Position numbers and translations under genes: made by a program
Part shown: piece after piece, positions 42,940 to 51,129 of the stretch
Layout: each line of letters starts with the position of its first letter
How positions within the stretch are numbered: the first letter of the stretch is position 1
The notes under the pieces: model-generated
The model's database searches: none
Told to the model about the DNA's origin: nothing
What the model saw: only the letters and a program-made list of their open reading frames with translations
Assembly: GCF_900091625.1 (NCBI RefSeq)
Contig: NZ_FMIC01000001.1
Location: 1 to 64,000 of the forward strand
DNA length: 64,000 bases
Reading direction: 5' to 3'
Origin: Micromonospora peucetia
GTDB lineage: Bacteria; Actinomycetota; Actinomycetes; Mycobacteriales; Micromonosporaceae

Positions 42940-44717
42940 GCAGCCGGCCCGCCGGGCCGCGCGGTGGCCACGACGACGCCGGCCTGATCGCCGGTGGCAT
43001 CGCCGCCCTGGTCCTCATTCTCGCCAGCGGCGCGTGGCTGCCCGTCGTGCTGGCCCGCCCGCCCGGATACACCGGCGGCGGACCGATCCAGGTCGCCGCC
43101 GCGGTGCTACGCGGCGACATCACCTGGACCACCACCTGCACCCTCATCGCCGTCGCCGAGGTGACCGTCCTGCTGCTCCTGGCCGTCGGCGGGGCTGCCG
43201 CCTGGCGGTGGGCACGTCGGCGCCGCACCCGCGTCGACCCGGCCGCCCGCCGCATGGCCAGCCGCAAAGACCTCGCGCACCTCGGGCCGAAGGGCATCGC
43301 CGACAGCGGCCGGCGGCTGCGGCCCAGCCTCGCCGACGTCGACCGGCCCGAGGCCGACCAGCTCGGCGTGCTGATCGCCTACACCGTCGCCGGCGGAATG
43401 CCGCTGCGCCAGTCCTGGGAGGACATGGCCGTCGACATCTGGGGCCCGCGCACCGGCAAGACCACCTGCCGGGCCATCCCCGCCATCGTCGCCGCCCCCG
43501 GCCCGACCCTGGTCACCAGCGTCAAGGGCGACATCGTCGACGCCACCCGCGACATCCGCGCCGCACGCGGCACCGTGTGGGCGTTCGACCCGCAGCACAT
43601 CCTCGGCCCCAAGCAGGGCATGTGGTGGAACCCCCTGCGCGCCGTGGCCACCATCACCGACGCCCGCCGCCTCGCCGAGCACTTCGCCTCCGCCGAACGC
43701 GAGCCCGGCGTCAGCCGCGACGCCTTCTTCGACCCGAGCTCCGAGGAGTTGGTGGCGAACCTGCTCCTCGCGGCCGCCGTAGCCGGCCGCGACATTCTCG
43801 CCGCCTACCGGTGGGCCGTCAGCCCCCGCGACGACGAACCCGCGATGCTGCTACGCGAGCACGGCTTCGACCTGCCCGCCGACGCGGTCGCCGGGGTGGT
43901 CAACATGCCCGACAAGACCCGCGGCGGCATCTACGCCGGCGCGCAGAAGATGCTCATGTGCCTCACCGAACCCGCCGTCACCACTTGGGTCACCCCACCC
44001 ACCCGCGGCGGGGTCCTCGAGTTCGACCCGGCCGCCTTCGCCGCCAGCACCGACGTGCTGTACCTGCTGTCCCAGGGCGGCCCCGGATCCCCTGCCCCGC
44101 TGGTCGCCGCTCTCACCGACGCCGTCCTGCGTGCTGGCGAGCTGCGGGCCCGCACCTGCCCCGGCCGGCGCCTCGATCCGCCGCTGCTGAGCGTCCTCGA
44201 CGAGGCCGCGAACATCTGCCGGCTGCGCCAGCTCCCGGCCCTCTACTCCTTCTACGGCTCCCACGGCCTGCCCATCATCACGATCCTCCAGTCCTATCCC
44301 CAGGGGGTCGACGTGTGGGGACGCGAGGGCATGCGCAAGCTGTGGTCCGCGGCGAACGTCCGCACCTACGGCGGCGGCGTCGCCGACCCCGACTGGCTGG
44401 AAGAGCTGTCCAAGCTCATCGGCGAGCACGACGTCACGACCAGGTCGACCAGCAGCAGCGGGTCCGGGTGGGGCCAGCGGTCCGTCTCCCACGCCACCCG
44501 GCGGCAGCGGATCCTCGACGTCGCCGACCTGCACGCCCTGCCCCGGGGCCGGATGGTCGTCTACGCCTCCGGCGCCCCGCCCGCGCTCGCCCGCACCGCC
44601 CCCTGGCAGACCGGCCCCTACGCGGCGGCGATCCGCGCGTCGATCGCCCGCTGGGATCCCCACGAGCGCACCGACTGGACCCTCACCCCCGACGCCCCGC
44701 CGGAGCCGACCCCATGA
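42936..44717 (+). CDS. VirD4/TraG-type coupling protein
   Basis: 593 residues. Two N-terminal membrane helices (LIAGGIAALVLILASGAWLP and LIAVAEVTVLLLLAVGGAAA). Then the coupling ATPase: Walker A WGPRTGKTT near residue 170, TLVTSVKGDIVDATRDI, Walker B PLLSVLDEAANI near 417 and ITILQSYPQ. These hexameric ATPases bring the relaxase-DNA complex to the secretion channel. All key motifs look intact. It works with the relaxase at 32437-33933. Confidence 0.9.
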   Translation: MSSRPAGPRGGHDDAGLIAGGIAALVLILASGAWLPVVLARPPGYTGGGPIQVAAAVLRGDITWTTTCTLIAVAEVTVLLLLAVGGAAAWRWARRRRTRVDPAARRMASRKDLAHLGPKGIADSGRRLRPSLADVDRPEADQLGVLIAYTVAGGMPLRQSWEDMAVDIWGPRTGKTTCRAIPAIVAAPGPTLVTSVKGDIVDATRDIRAARGTVWAFDPQHILGPKQGMWWNPLRAVATITDARRLAEHFASAEREPGVSRDAFFDPSSEELVANLLLAAAVAGRDILAAYRWAVSPRDDEPAMLLREHGFDLPADAVAGVVNMPDKTRGGIYAGAQKMLMCLTEPAVTTWVTPPTRGGVLEFDPAAFAASTDVLYLLSQGGPGSPAPLVAALTDAVLRAGELRARTCPGRRLDPPLLSVLDEAANICRLRQLPALYSFYGSHGLPIITILQSYPQGVDVWGREGMRKLWSAANVRTYGGGVADPDWLEELSKLIGEHDVTTRSTSSSGSGWGQRSVSHATRRQRILDVADLHALPRGRMVVYASGAPPALARTAPWQTGPYAAAIRASIARWDPHERTDWTLTPDAPPEPTP

Positions 44718-45211
44718 CCCTGCCCCAGCCCGGACCGGCCGGTGACCCGGTCGCTGACCTCAGCGCCCTGCTCGGCCAACTCGCTGGCGACCCGGACGTG
44801 ACGCCGCCGGCCGCCACACCGCCAGCCGGCGACGACGCCGCACCGGAGCCGGCCTACCGCAACGTCGAGGCGTTCGTCGCCGACTACCTCGCCCACGTCG
44901 TCGAACGGCGCCTCGCCACCGGGCCGACCTCCGGGGTGAACTGGTGTCCCCGCTGGTGGGCGCACCCGGAGGCGATCTCCCGCCTGTACGCGCTGTGGCG
45001 GGCCTGGGAAACGCTACGGGTCAGCGACCCGCAGACCGGCATGAGCATCTGGTGGCGCGACCACCTCGACCCCCACCTCGCCGCGCTGGCCGCCGAGTAC
45101 GGCCCGTTCAGCCGCTGCAGCCCGGACAAGCACACTGAACCCCGACCCCTGCCCGTCGAGCCGGCCCCACCGGAGGTGCTCACGCAGCTTCCCGACGCCG
45201 ACGGCGTCTAA
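44714..45211 (+). CDS. DUF4913-like protein
   Basis: 165 residues, ATG overlapping the coupling-protein stop. A Pro/Ala N-terminus, then YRNVEAFVADYLAHVVERRL, WCPRWWAHPEAISRLYALW and IWWRDHLDPHLAALAAEYGP, matching the DUF4913 pattern as I know it. These small proteins regularly end actinomycete transfer operons; the activity is not known. Last gene of the plus-strand VirB-like operon. Confidence 0.75.
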   Translation: MTLPQPGPAGDPVADLSALLGQLAGDPDVTPPAATPPAGDDAAPEPAYRNVEAFVADYLAHVVERRLATGPTSGVNWCPRWWAHPEAISRLYALWRAWETLRVSDPQTGMSIWWRDHLDPHLAALAAEYGPFSRCSPDKHTEPRPLPVEPAPPEVLTQLPDADGV

Positions 45212-45313
45212 TTCCCCGGCATTGCAGGCGACTCGGCTGGCCTCGATCCATCCGACGAACACCTGGGCATCCAGGAGGCATCCCACCCCGAAGGGGACGA
45301 AGACGGACAGATC

Positions 45314-45344
45314 TATGCTATGATGGACACGGCACCGAGGTGCC
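45314..45344 (+). promoter_or_regulatory. Possible promoter and leader hairpin before permuted tRNA
   Basis: TATGCT and TATGAT (45314-45324) are good -10 hexamers; no convincing -35 is seen. Right after them GGCACC-GA-GGTGCC (45331-45344) can form a tight hairpin 10 bases before the tRNA 3' half. Confidence 0.35.
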
Positions 45345-45354
45345 CCATAAGTAC

Positions 45355-45433
45355 TCCGCAGGTTACGGGTTCGAGCCCCGTCGTCTCCACCAACAAGGGG
45401 ACGTAGTTCAATTGGTTAGAGCAGCGGATTGAC
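45355..45433 (+). tRNA. Circularly permuted tRNA arrangement (3' half before 5' half)
   Basis: 45355-45392 reads as a tRNA 3' half: anticodon-stem strand TCCGC, 5-base variable loop, T-arm ACGGG-TTCGAGC-CCCGT, acceptor strand CGTCTCC, discriminator A and encoded CCA. After ACAA, 45397-45433 reads as a tRNA 5' half: acceptor GGGGACG, TA, D-arm GTTC...GG...GAGC, A, anticodon-stem strand GCGGA, then TTGAC. The two halves fit one molecule: acceptor stem 7/7 (one G-T), anticodon stem 5/5. Joining TTGAC to AC gives a 7-base loop with anticodon GAC (Val). Alternatives are two broken tandem tRNAs or an attachment-site relic. Confidence 0.7.
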
Positions 45434-45435
45434 CA

Positions 45436-45471
45436 GACGAGGCCGGAGCGGACCCCCGCTCCGGCCTCGTC
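45436..45471 (+). terminator. Strong intrinsic terminator after permuted tRNA
   Basis: A perfect 16-bp stem (GACGAGGCCGGAGCGG at 45436-45451 with its complement at 45456-45471) and a 4-base ACCC loop. It begins two bases after the anticodon triplet of the 5' half, so a transcript of the permuted tRNA would end there. Confidence 0.8.
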
Positions 45472-46043
45472 CGTTCTGATTCACCGTCCGCGTGTCAGGC
45501 GAAGCAGACAGTGAAATCCGCTCGGGTCATGCCCGTCAGCGGTACGGACGCAAGCCATAGCCGCGTCTGGCCGGCCGATGATCACTACCCTGTCTCTCAC
45601 CCGCACCCGTTCACCGTCGGCGAGCCCGAGTGACCGGCCGCACGGAGAGGGGTGAGGGTGCGGCAACGCGAAAGGGCCCCGCGGACGTCCACGGGGCCCT
45701 CCCGACGGGAGCGAGACGCCGACCTTGCGCCGCGACGCGGAAACCCAACGAAGCGACTCGTTTTGTAGTGGGCCCGCAGGTACTCCCGTTGACCTCCGCC
45801 GGAACCTCCTGGCACCGCGCCCACCGACTGTGTGAATGCGGCACTGACCGTCCTCGACCTCGATCTGGACACAAGGTAGCATGGGGTCTGCCGCTTACGC
45901 AAACCACTCCGCCACCAGGCGCTCGCCACACCCCTGCCGCTTTCGCTCCGCCTGTACGTTTACACCGGTGCTACCATAACTAAAGAACACCGGATCAACC
46001 CCTACGCTTACACCGCACAGGACTGTATCGCTGAACAAGTAGA
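45472..46043. other. Noncoding stretch, possible replication origin
   Basis: No convincing gene in ~570 bp. Seen: an inverted repeat AGGGCCCCG/CGGGGCCCT (45673-45700) that could stop transcription; TTGACC (45789) and TAGCAT (45877) as isolated promoter-like words; and three ACACCG words at 45961, 45986 and 46009 (spacing 25 and 23) in a locally AT-rich patch just before the putative initiator gene. The last could be weak iterons. Confidence 0.35.
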
Positions 46044-47000
46044 ATGGCCAGACTGGTGAAAAACGCGGGCGAGACGAAGTTTCATCAGGATCCTCACCAG
46101 CTGGGGACTGCACACGAGGCGGCTCGACACGCTGGTGCCTCCAGCGCTGCCATCCGGTGGCGGTTCATCGCTCGGAACGATCCGACGGAGCCGCCTCCCC
46201 CAATGGCGCGGATCCTCCGTGGTGGCGGCGGCCGCGGCGGAGTCACTCGGTTGAAGCTGTTCCTGTCGTTGCTCTGGTTGGCCCGCGGTCGCCCCGATCC
46301 GGTGTTCGGCTACCCGGCGCGGCAACTGGCGTCACTGCTCGGGCTGTCCAACCCGTCCGGTGCAGGCGCCCGACGCATCCGTGAAGCGCTCAAGTGGCTG
46401 GAGGAAGAGGGCTTCATTGCACTGGAGCACCGGCCCGGTGAGGCCGCCCGGATCCACATGCTGGACGACGCCGGCTCCGGCGGGGCGTACGAGGCGCCGG
46501 GACCACTGGTGACCAAACACCGCAAGCGCTCGCCGGAGCAGCGGGAGAAGCACTTCTACGTGCAGCTCAAGCGAGAGTTCTGGACCGAGGGCTGGATCAG
46601 TCACCTGTCCGGGGCAGCGGTCGCCATGTACCTCGCCGCGCTACATGAGGAACGCGGTAAGACGGGCGAAGCCGTATGGATCTCCCCACGCATCGGGCGG
46701 GAACGCTACGACCTGAGCGACGAGACCCGGGGAAAAGGTTTGGGAGAGTTGGTCAACCTCGGCCTGCTCAACCTGGGCAAACGCCCCGTGCCCCAAGCCT
46801 CGTTCGACGAGCGGTACCGGGCCCGCAACGTGTACCGGGTGGTTACCACCGGCCTCGGCAACGTGCATGGCAAGACCCGAGACGCCCTGACCTCCCAGGA
46901 CCTCCTGGACCCATTCGAGACGCCGGAAGATCCCGCCCCTGATCCGTATTCAGCGCCGCGCTACCGTCGTCGCGCATCCCACCTAGAAGCCCTTCGGTGA
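46044..47000 (+). CDS. Winged-helix protein, possible plasmid replication initiator
   Basis: 318 residues; ATG 46044 (ribosome site weak). After a basic N-terminus, MARILRGGGGRGGVTRLKLF and LSLLWLARG lead into a winged helix (YPARQLASLLGLSNPSGAGA, RRIREALKWLEEEGFIALEH). A second HTH-like half follows (LKREFWTEGWISHLSGAAVA, RERYDLSDETRGKGLGELV). Two winged helices in tandem suit Rep-type initiators of theta plasmids, and a repeat-bearing AT-rich patch lies upstream. A transcription-regulator role is the main alternative. Confidence 0.55.
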   Translation: MARLVKNAGETKFHQDPHQLGTAHEAARHAGASSAAIRWRFIARNDPTEPPPPMARILRGGGGRGGVTRLKLFLSLLWLARGRPDPVFGYPARQLASLLGLSNPSGAGARRIREALKWLEEEGFIALEHRPGEAARIHMLDDAGSGGAYEAPGPLVTKHRKRSPEQREKHFYVQLKREFWTEGWISHLSGAAVAMYLAALHEERGKTGEAVWISPRIGRERYDLSDETRGKGLGELVNLGLLNLGKRPVPQASFDERYRARNVYRVVTTGLGNVHGKTRDALTSQDLLDPFETPEDPAPDPYSAPRYRRRASHLEALR

Positions 47001-47164
47001 GCTGCTGCCCGGCAGCAGAAGTCGACAGATCCCCCGACCGCTGCTGATGTTGATCTCCGCCGGCGTCCTCGCTGCTGGCCACCAGCTACGAACGAGCCTT
47101 CCAGACCCGCTGCACCTTGATCATCTTCCGGATTTTGACCCTGAGTGACTAGGAGGTACGAGCC

Positions 47165-47458
47165 GTGACCGAACAGTCCGTGCTGGCCAACCTGGGCCAG
47201 TTCGAGTGGGACTCGACCGAGTCCGTTTCCTACGAGGTCGCCATCGAGGCGGTCAGCCAGGCGGTCGCCGCCATCACCCCGCTCATCGCCACCGCTCGGC
47301 AGCAGGACAACGACGCTGCGGTGGCGGAGCTGATCGACCTGCGGAAGCAGTGCATCGCCGCGCGTAACGAGCTGCGGCCGACCGACCACCAGGCAGTCGC
47401 CGCCACCACGCAGCGCTACCGAGCCCTGGCCGAGCAACTCGGTCGGCGCGCTGCCTGA
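47165..47458 (+). CDS. Antitoxin partner of zeta-type toxin
   Basis: 97 residues from a GTG with GGAGG upstream. Predicted all-helical (ESVSYEVAIEAVSQAVAAIT, AAVAELIDLRKQCIAARNEL), of the size and position of the short proteins upstream of zeta-like kinases in actinomycetes. It is not recognisably an epsilon antitoxin by sequence. Its TGA overlaps the toxin ATG, so both are made together. Confidence 0.65.
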   Translation: MTEQSVLANLGQFEWDSTESVSYEVAIEAVSQAVAAITPLIATARQQDNDAAVAELIDLRKQCIAARNELRPTDHQAVAATTQRYRALAEQLGRRAA

Positions 47459-48486
47459 TGCCGATCGACCCGAGGCGCTACCTGCTTCCCGAGGAGCAGT
47501 CGCAGCGGATCTTCCGCGAGGAGATCGCCCCGGAGGAACTCGCCCACGGGGTGTCCCAAGACCAGCCGGTGGTGGTCTTCGTCGCCGGGCAGCCCGGCGC
47601 GGGCAAGACTATGACCACCGAGTCGGTCAAGCGTGAACTCGATCAGCGTGGCGGCGCGATTGTGGTCAACTCCGACTTCTACAAGCCCTACCACCCTGAG
47701 TACAGCAGGCTGCTGCGGGAGGACGACCGCAACGCTGCGCCGTACACCAGCATGGACGGACGCCGGTGGATGGCCGCCGCCGAGCAGTACCTCATCGACC
47801 GGCGGGTCGACACGATCATCGAGACGACGATGCGGGACCCCGGAGACTTCCTGGAACCCGCGGCAATGTTCCGCGCGGCCGGCTACCGGGTGGAGGCCGC
47901 GATCATGGCGGTGCCCGAGCCGCTCAGCCGACTCGGCATCGTCCACCGCTATCACGACCAGGTCCAGAAGCTCGGCCACGGCCGGTTAACCGCGAGGGAC
48001 AACCACGACGCCTCCTACCAGGGTGTCCGCCAGGCCGCCGTGGCGATCGACCGACAGCGGGTGGTCGACGTCGCCACCGTCTACCGGCGCGGCAACCACC
48101 AGCTACACATCAACTACCTCGACGCCGCCGGCGCATGGCGCTGGCCGGCCGGCACCGCGGCAGCCATCGACGCTGAGCGCCAGCGGCCGTGGACCCCCGA
48201 GGAGACCAAGGCGTTCGCGGCAATTGCGAAGCAGCTCACCGACGAGATGGGCCCCGAGTGGCACGGAGAGCTCCGAGACATCGTCCGGCTCACGGCACCT
48301 CTCGCCGACCCGCAGACCCCGCTGCCTCAGATCACCGACGTCTCTCCCGGAATCACGGCGGCCGCGCGAGCGTTCCCGACCAGCACCCGTCAGTCCCTAC
48401 CCCGGCAGCCGGCGGTGCGCGACGCCGAGTCCACACCGCCAAGAGCGAGCCGCGAAGCCTCCAGAGGCGAGGAACCCAGCCGTTGA
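47458..48486 (+). CDS. Zeta-type toxin (UDP-sugar kinase family)
   Basis: 342 residues. Walker A VVVFVAGQPGAGKTMTTE near residue 45, then VVNSDFYKPYHPEY (substrate Asp region) and DTIIETTMRDPGDFL, all typical of zeta toxins. Zeta enzymes phosphorylate UDP-N-acetylglucosamine and block wall synthesis. A ~60-residue C-terminal extension ends in AARAFPTSTRQSL, resembling the tail of the mobilisation accessory protein. Probably a plasmid-maintenance module with the upstream small gene. Confidence 0.85.
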   Translation: MPIDPRRYLLPEEQSQRIFREEIAPEELAHGVSQDQPVVVFVAGQPGAGKTMTTESVKRELDQRGGAIVVNSDFYKPYHPEYSRLLREDDRNAAPYTSMDGRRWMAAAEQYLIDRRVDTIIETTMRDPGDFLEPAAMFRAAGYRVEAAIMAVPEPLSRLGIVHRYHDQVQKLGHGRLTARDNHDASYQGVRQAAVAIDRQRVVDVATVYRRGNHQLHINYLDAAGAWRWPAGTAAAIDAERQRPWTPEETKAFAAIAKQLTDEMGPEWHGELRDIVRLTAPLADPQTPLPQITDVSPGITAAARAFPTSTRQSLPRQPAVRDAESTPPRASREASRGEEPSR

Positions 48487-48529
48487 CTCAGGGATCCCGC
48501 AAGAGCGGGAAGCAAGGTGGCCGTCATCC

Positions 48530-49001
48530 GGCCGCGGAACGTCGTCCCGCACGCGAGGGGGTCATCCGGCGTCTAGCTAATCGGCTCGGGCACGGCGGCA
48601 TGCGTCCTCGGCTACGGCTCCTACCGCAACCTGCCCCGACACCCTCCTTGACCATCCCGATCGCATCGAAGAGCTGCCCGACGGGCGGGTGCGTCGCCTG
48701 TGGCGGCGTCGCACCGTGTGGGCGGTGGCTGATGCCCGCACCGGGCGGCACTCCACTGGCCGTACCCCCGGCACGACCGGTGCCCGCCAGCCCCACCCGT
48801 ACGCCAGCGATCCGCGCCTTCCCGCCGCGATCGAGCTACTTGTTGAGGCGGACGCCGCTGGGCGGGACCGGCGGGGGGCTCGGTGTGGAGTTGGCGCGGA
48901 TACTCGGCGTCTCGCAGCGCACCGCGCAGCGGCTGCTTGCCGAGGCGCAGGCGGCGCCGACTGCCGCTGGTGATGTCAAGCTCTCCGGCCCCTGTCAGTA
49001 A
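48530..49001 (+). pseudogene. Frameshifted remnant of an HTH-tailed plasmid protein
   Basis: Protein-like text is scattered over frames: SGKQGGRHPAAERRPA near 48510-48560, then RIEELPDGRVRRLWRRRTVW and DPRLPAAIELLVEADAAGRD in one frame, then GVELARILGVSQRTAQRLLA in another, ending at 49001. Removing one G from the six-G run at 48873-48878 would join the last two pieces into a normal HTH end. This is the kind of C-terminus found on spreading-type membrane proteins. Either decay or a base-call error in the run. Confidence 0.55.
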
Positions 49002-49042
49002 CGACTGCGCTTTTGTCGGAGGCTGGTCCTATCGTTGACCGC

Positions 49043-50383
49043 GTGGTTCTGCAGATCGACACCTCCGCGCCGCTGCTGCGCCCGAGCCAGCTCACCGATC
49101 TTGTTCGGGCTGTGAGTCTCGCTGACCCGGACGACGAGAGTCTGTGGATTGAATGGAAGTCGACCCTCGACCTAAGTACTTCGGCAGGGCTGGAGCAGGT
49201 CGTCAAGGCCATCATCGGGCTGGCCAACCGTGAGCCGGCTGCCGCCGGGCGACGGGCTGGAGGGTACGGCTACCTTCTCGTCGGGGTCGAGCCCGGGTGG
49301 ATTAATGGTGTGGCGACTATGGACCCGGAGAAGTTGGTCGGTAAGGTGCGCTCCTACGCCGGCACCGCTATCAGCTGGACGCCGGAGTACATCGCAATCG
49401 AGGGGAAACAGGTCCTTGTCGTGATCGTGGATCCGCCGCAGCCCGGCGACCCGATCCATATCCTCCGCAAGCAGACCGAAAAGTTTAAACCGGCCACAAT
49501 CTTCGTCCGCCACACCGGCCGTACCGACCCGGCGAACCCCGACGACTTTGACAAGCTTCAGGCCAGGTTGCTTCAACGGACCCCAAGTCTGCAGCTGTCC
49601 GTGGCGGCTATGCCCTCAACGATTGAGGAGGCAGCTGACATCCGGGGCGCGGTGAGCCGATGCGTGGATGAGCGCCGGCCTGGTCTTCTCGCCGCACGTC
49701 ACCAGTCCGGACGGCGTGAACCCGACATTGACCTCGTGGGGGTACGCGGCGGACTGCTAGGGCAGCGAGTGCCCGACAGCCGGACCGAGGAACAGTACGC
49801 CGAGGAGGTCGAGCAGTTTCTCCACGACGCGGAAGAGGCTCTCGTGCATCGCGGAGCCTGGGATCTTTTCCGGCACGAGCCGGCCTCGCTCAACGTGACG
49901 GTGGCCAATCCCACCGATGTCGGTTTCGTCGGCGTTCGGCTTGAGTTGCATGTCCCAGGGCAGGTGCAAAGCTACCCCGAGGAGCTGGTCGAGGCCCTGG
50001 AAGGCGATCGCCCGGACGCTCCGCGTGCGCCCAAGCCCCTCGGCACGCCCACCTTTCGCAGCCCCATCCAGCTCGGCGTCCACAACTTCGGGTCGTACAT
50101 CCCCGCGCCCGTGTTCCCCGGCCCAGGCCCCTCGTACACCGTGCGAGACACCGGGTCCGTCACCATCGTTTACGACGACTTCGAGTTGCGCGCCGAGGAC
50201 GCGATGACCTTGGAACCAGTGCCACTACTCGTACACGAGGAGCCAGGAACGACGCTGACGGCCACCTGGTCCGCAACCGCTAACGGAATACGTGGCCGGA
50301 TCAGCGGTGAGTTCCCCATCACGGTTAGCCCCAGCACCCTTGACCTGGAGAATCTAGATGAGAACGGAGAGAGCGACGAGTAG
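49043..50383 (+). CDS. Schlafen/AlbA_2-domain protein
   Basis: About 446 residues; GTG start chosen, with an in-frame TTG 30 bases earlier possible. Residues ~35-150 match the AlbA_2/Schlafen pattern: ESLWIEWKSTLDLSTSAG, KAIIGLANR, GYGYLLVGVEPG, then VLVVIVDPPQPGDPI and FVRHTGRTD. The C-terminal half is beta-rich with a long soluble domain (SLNVTVANPTDVGFVGVRLE) of unknown kind. Schlafen-fold proteins bind or cut RNA/nucleotides and occur in phage defence. Lies alone between pseudogenes. Confidence 0.7.
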   Translation: MVLQIDTSAPLLRPSQLTDLVRAVSLADPDDESLWIEWKSTLDLSTSAGLEQVVKAIIGLANREPAAAGRRAGGYGYLLVGVEPGWINGVATMDPEKLVGKVRSYAGTAISWTPEYIAIEGKQVLVVIVDPPQPGDPIHILRKQTEKFKPATIFVRHTGRTDPANPDDFDKLQARLLQRTPSLQLSVAAMPSTIEEAADIRGAVSRCVDERRPGLLAARHQSGRREPDIDLVGVRGGLLGQRVPDSRTEEQYAEEVEQFLHDAEEALVHRGAWDLFRHEPASLNVTVANPTDVGFVGVRLELHVPGQVQSYPEELVEALEGDRPDAPRAPKPLGTPTFRSPIQLGVHNFGSYIPAPVFPGPGPSYTVRDTGSVTIVYDDFELRAEDAMTLEPVPLLVHEEPGTTLTATWSATANGIRGRISGEFPITVSPSTLDLENLDENGESDE

Positions 50384-50400
50384 CCCACGTTCGGTGAGAC

Positions 50401-50586
50401 CATGCTGCTGACGCTGGAGAAGACGCCAGCCGCCTGCGCACCGGCAACGCACCCCGTGTCATGGCCACCCTGCGCAACACCGCGATCAGCCTGCTACGCC
50501 TGACCGGCACCACCGCCATCGCCAAAGCCCTACGCCGCAACAGCCGAAACCCTTACCAACCACTACAACTGCTCGGAATGGCCTGA
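50401..50586 (+). pseudogene. ISAs1-type transposase, C-terminal fragment
   Basis: About 61 codons: [40 protein letters not shown], then PLQLLGMA and a stop. The [14 protein letters not shown] block is characteristic of ISAs1-family transposase ends. The catalytic part is missing. A scar of an older insertion next to the Schlafen-like gene. Confidence 0.75.
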
Positions 50587-50670
50587 ACGGGCATACGACA
50601 ACCTTGCCTGAGGGCCCTGGCACCGCCCCATACCGACAGCGAGTACGGGAGATGGTGAGAGCAGCTCGAC

Positions 50671-50726
50671 CTAGTACGGCACAGGGCGGCCACCCGGGTT
50701 GGGGCGGCTGCCCTGTGCCGCACTAG
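50671..50726. terminator. Inverted repeat, likely terminator
   Basis: CTAGTACGGCACAGGGC (50671-50687) pairs with GCCCTGTGCCGCACTAG (50710-50726) at 16 of 17 positions around a 22-base loop, between a transposase remnant and the end of the NYN fragment. Confidence 0.6.
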
Positions 50727-50752
50727 TCAGGGGCACCGCGTCGGAAACCGAC

Positions 50753-51031
50753 TCATGAAGCGGGCCGAAGTACCTGATCGATTTTCATGATGTGGCTGAG
50801 GCTGTCGAAGTGAGAGTCCAGTGCAAGGTACTCATCGGCGGTGTCGCGGAGGTGGCGGCTTACGGCGTGGGACCAGGAGACCACACGGACGGCGAGGCCA
50901 CGGGCCTGAAGCGACTGGATGGCAGGCAGGAAGTCACCGTCTCCCGCGGCAAGTACGGCCGTGTCGCCAGCCTTCATGTACTTGAAGGAGTCCTCCAGCA
51001 TGGTGGTGCTGAGAGTGTCAACGGCCAATCA
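50753..51031 (-). pseudogene. NYN-domain (LabA-like) nuclease, 3' part
   Basis: About 91 codons: AVDTLSTTMLEDSFKYMKAG, TAVLAAGDGDFLPAIQSLQA, RGLAVRVVSWSHAVSRHLRD, ending near YLALDSHFDSL. The D-G-D-F and preceding Asp are the acidic residues of the NYN/PIN-like nuclease site. It begins exactly where the IS21-type element ends, so translation would need a promoter from the element. N-terminal part is on the other side of the element. Confidence 0.75.
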
Positions 51032-51129
51032 GATCTCCCCGTAGGCGGCCAGTAGTTTTCCCCGCTGGCGGCCATGGTTTCTCCCCAGTGGCGGCCAGAT
51101 AGTTCCCCGCCTGTGGGGTGGTGCTGGGG

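Noticed and set aside
43034..45211. 725-codon open frame ending in the DUF4913-like protein
   Set aside because: Most of it is the wrong frame of the coupling protein; only the part from 44714 is genuine.
45355..45433. Two-piece (permuted) tmRNA
   Set aside because: The D-arm has a proper stem and GG loop, and no tag-coding region or tmRNA pseudoknots are visible.
45397..45471. Reading the 5' half plus downstream hairpin as one ordinary tRNA
   Set aside because: The sequence after the anticodon triplet is a perfect terminator stem and lacks an anticodon-stem partner, T-arm and acceptor partner.
45895..45960. Short tRNA-like words on the minus strand (GGCGGAGTGGTTTGCG)
   Set aside because: Resembles the start of a Ser-type tRNA, but no matching acceptor, T-arm or CCA could be found nearby.
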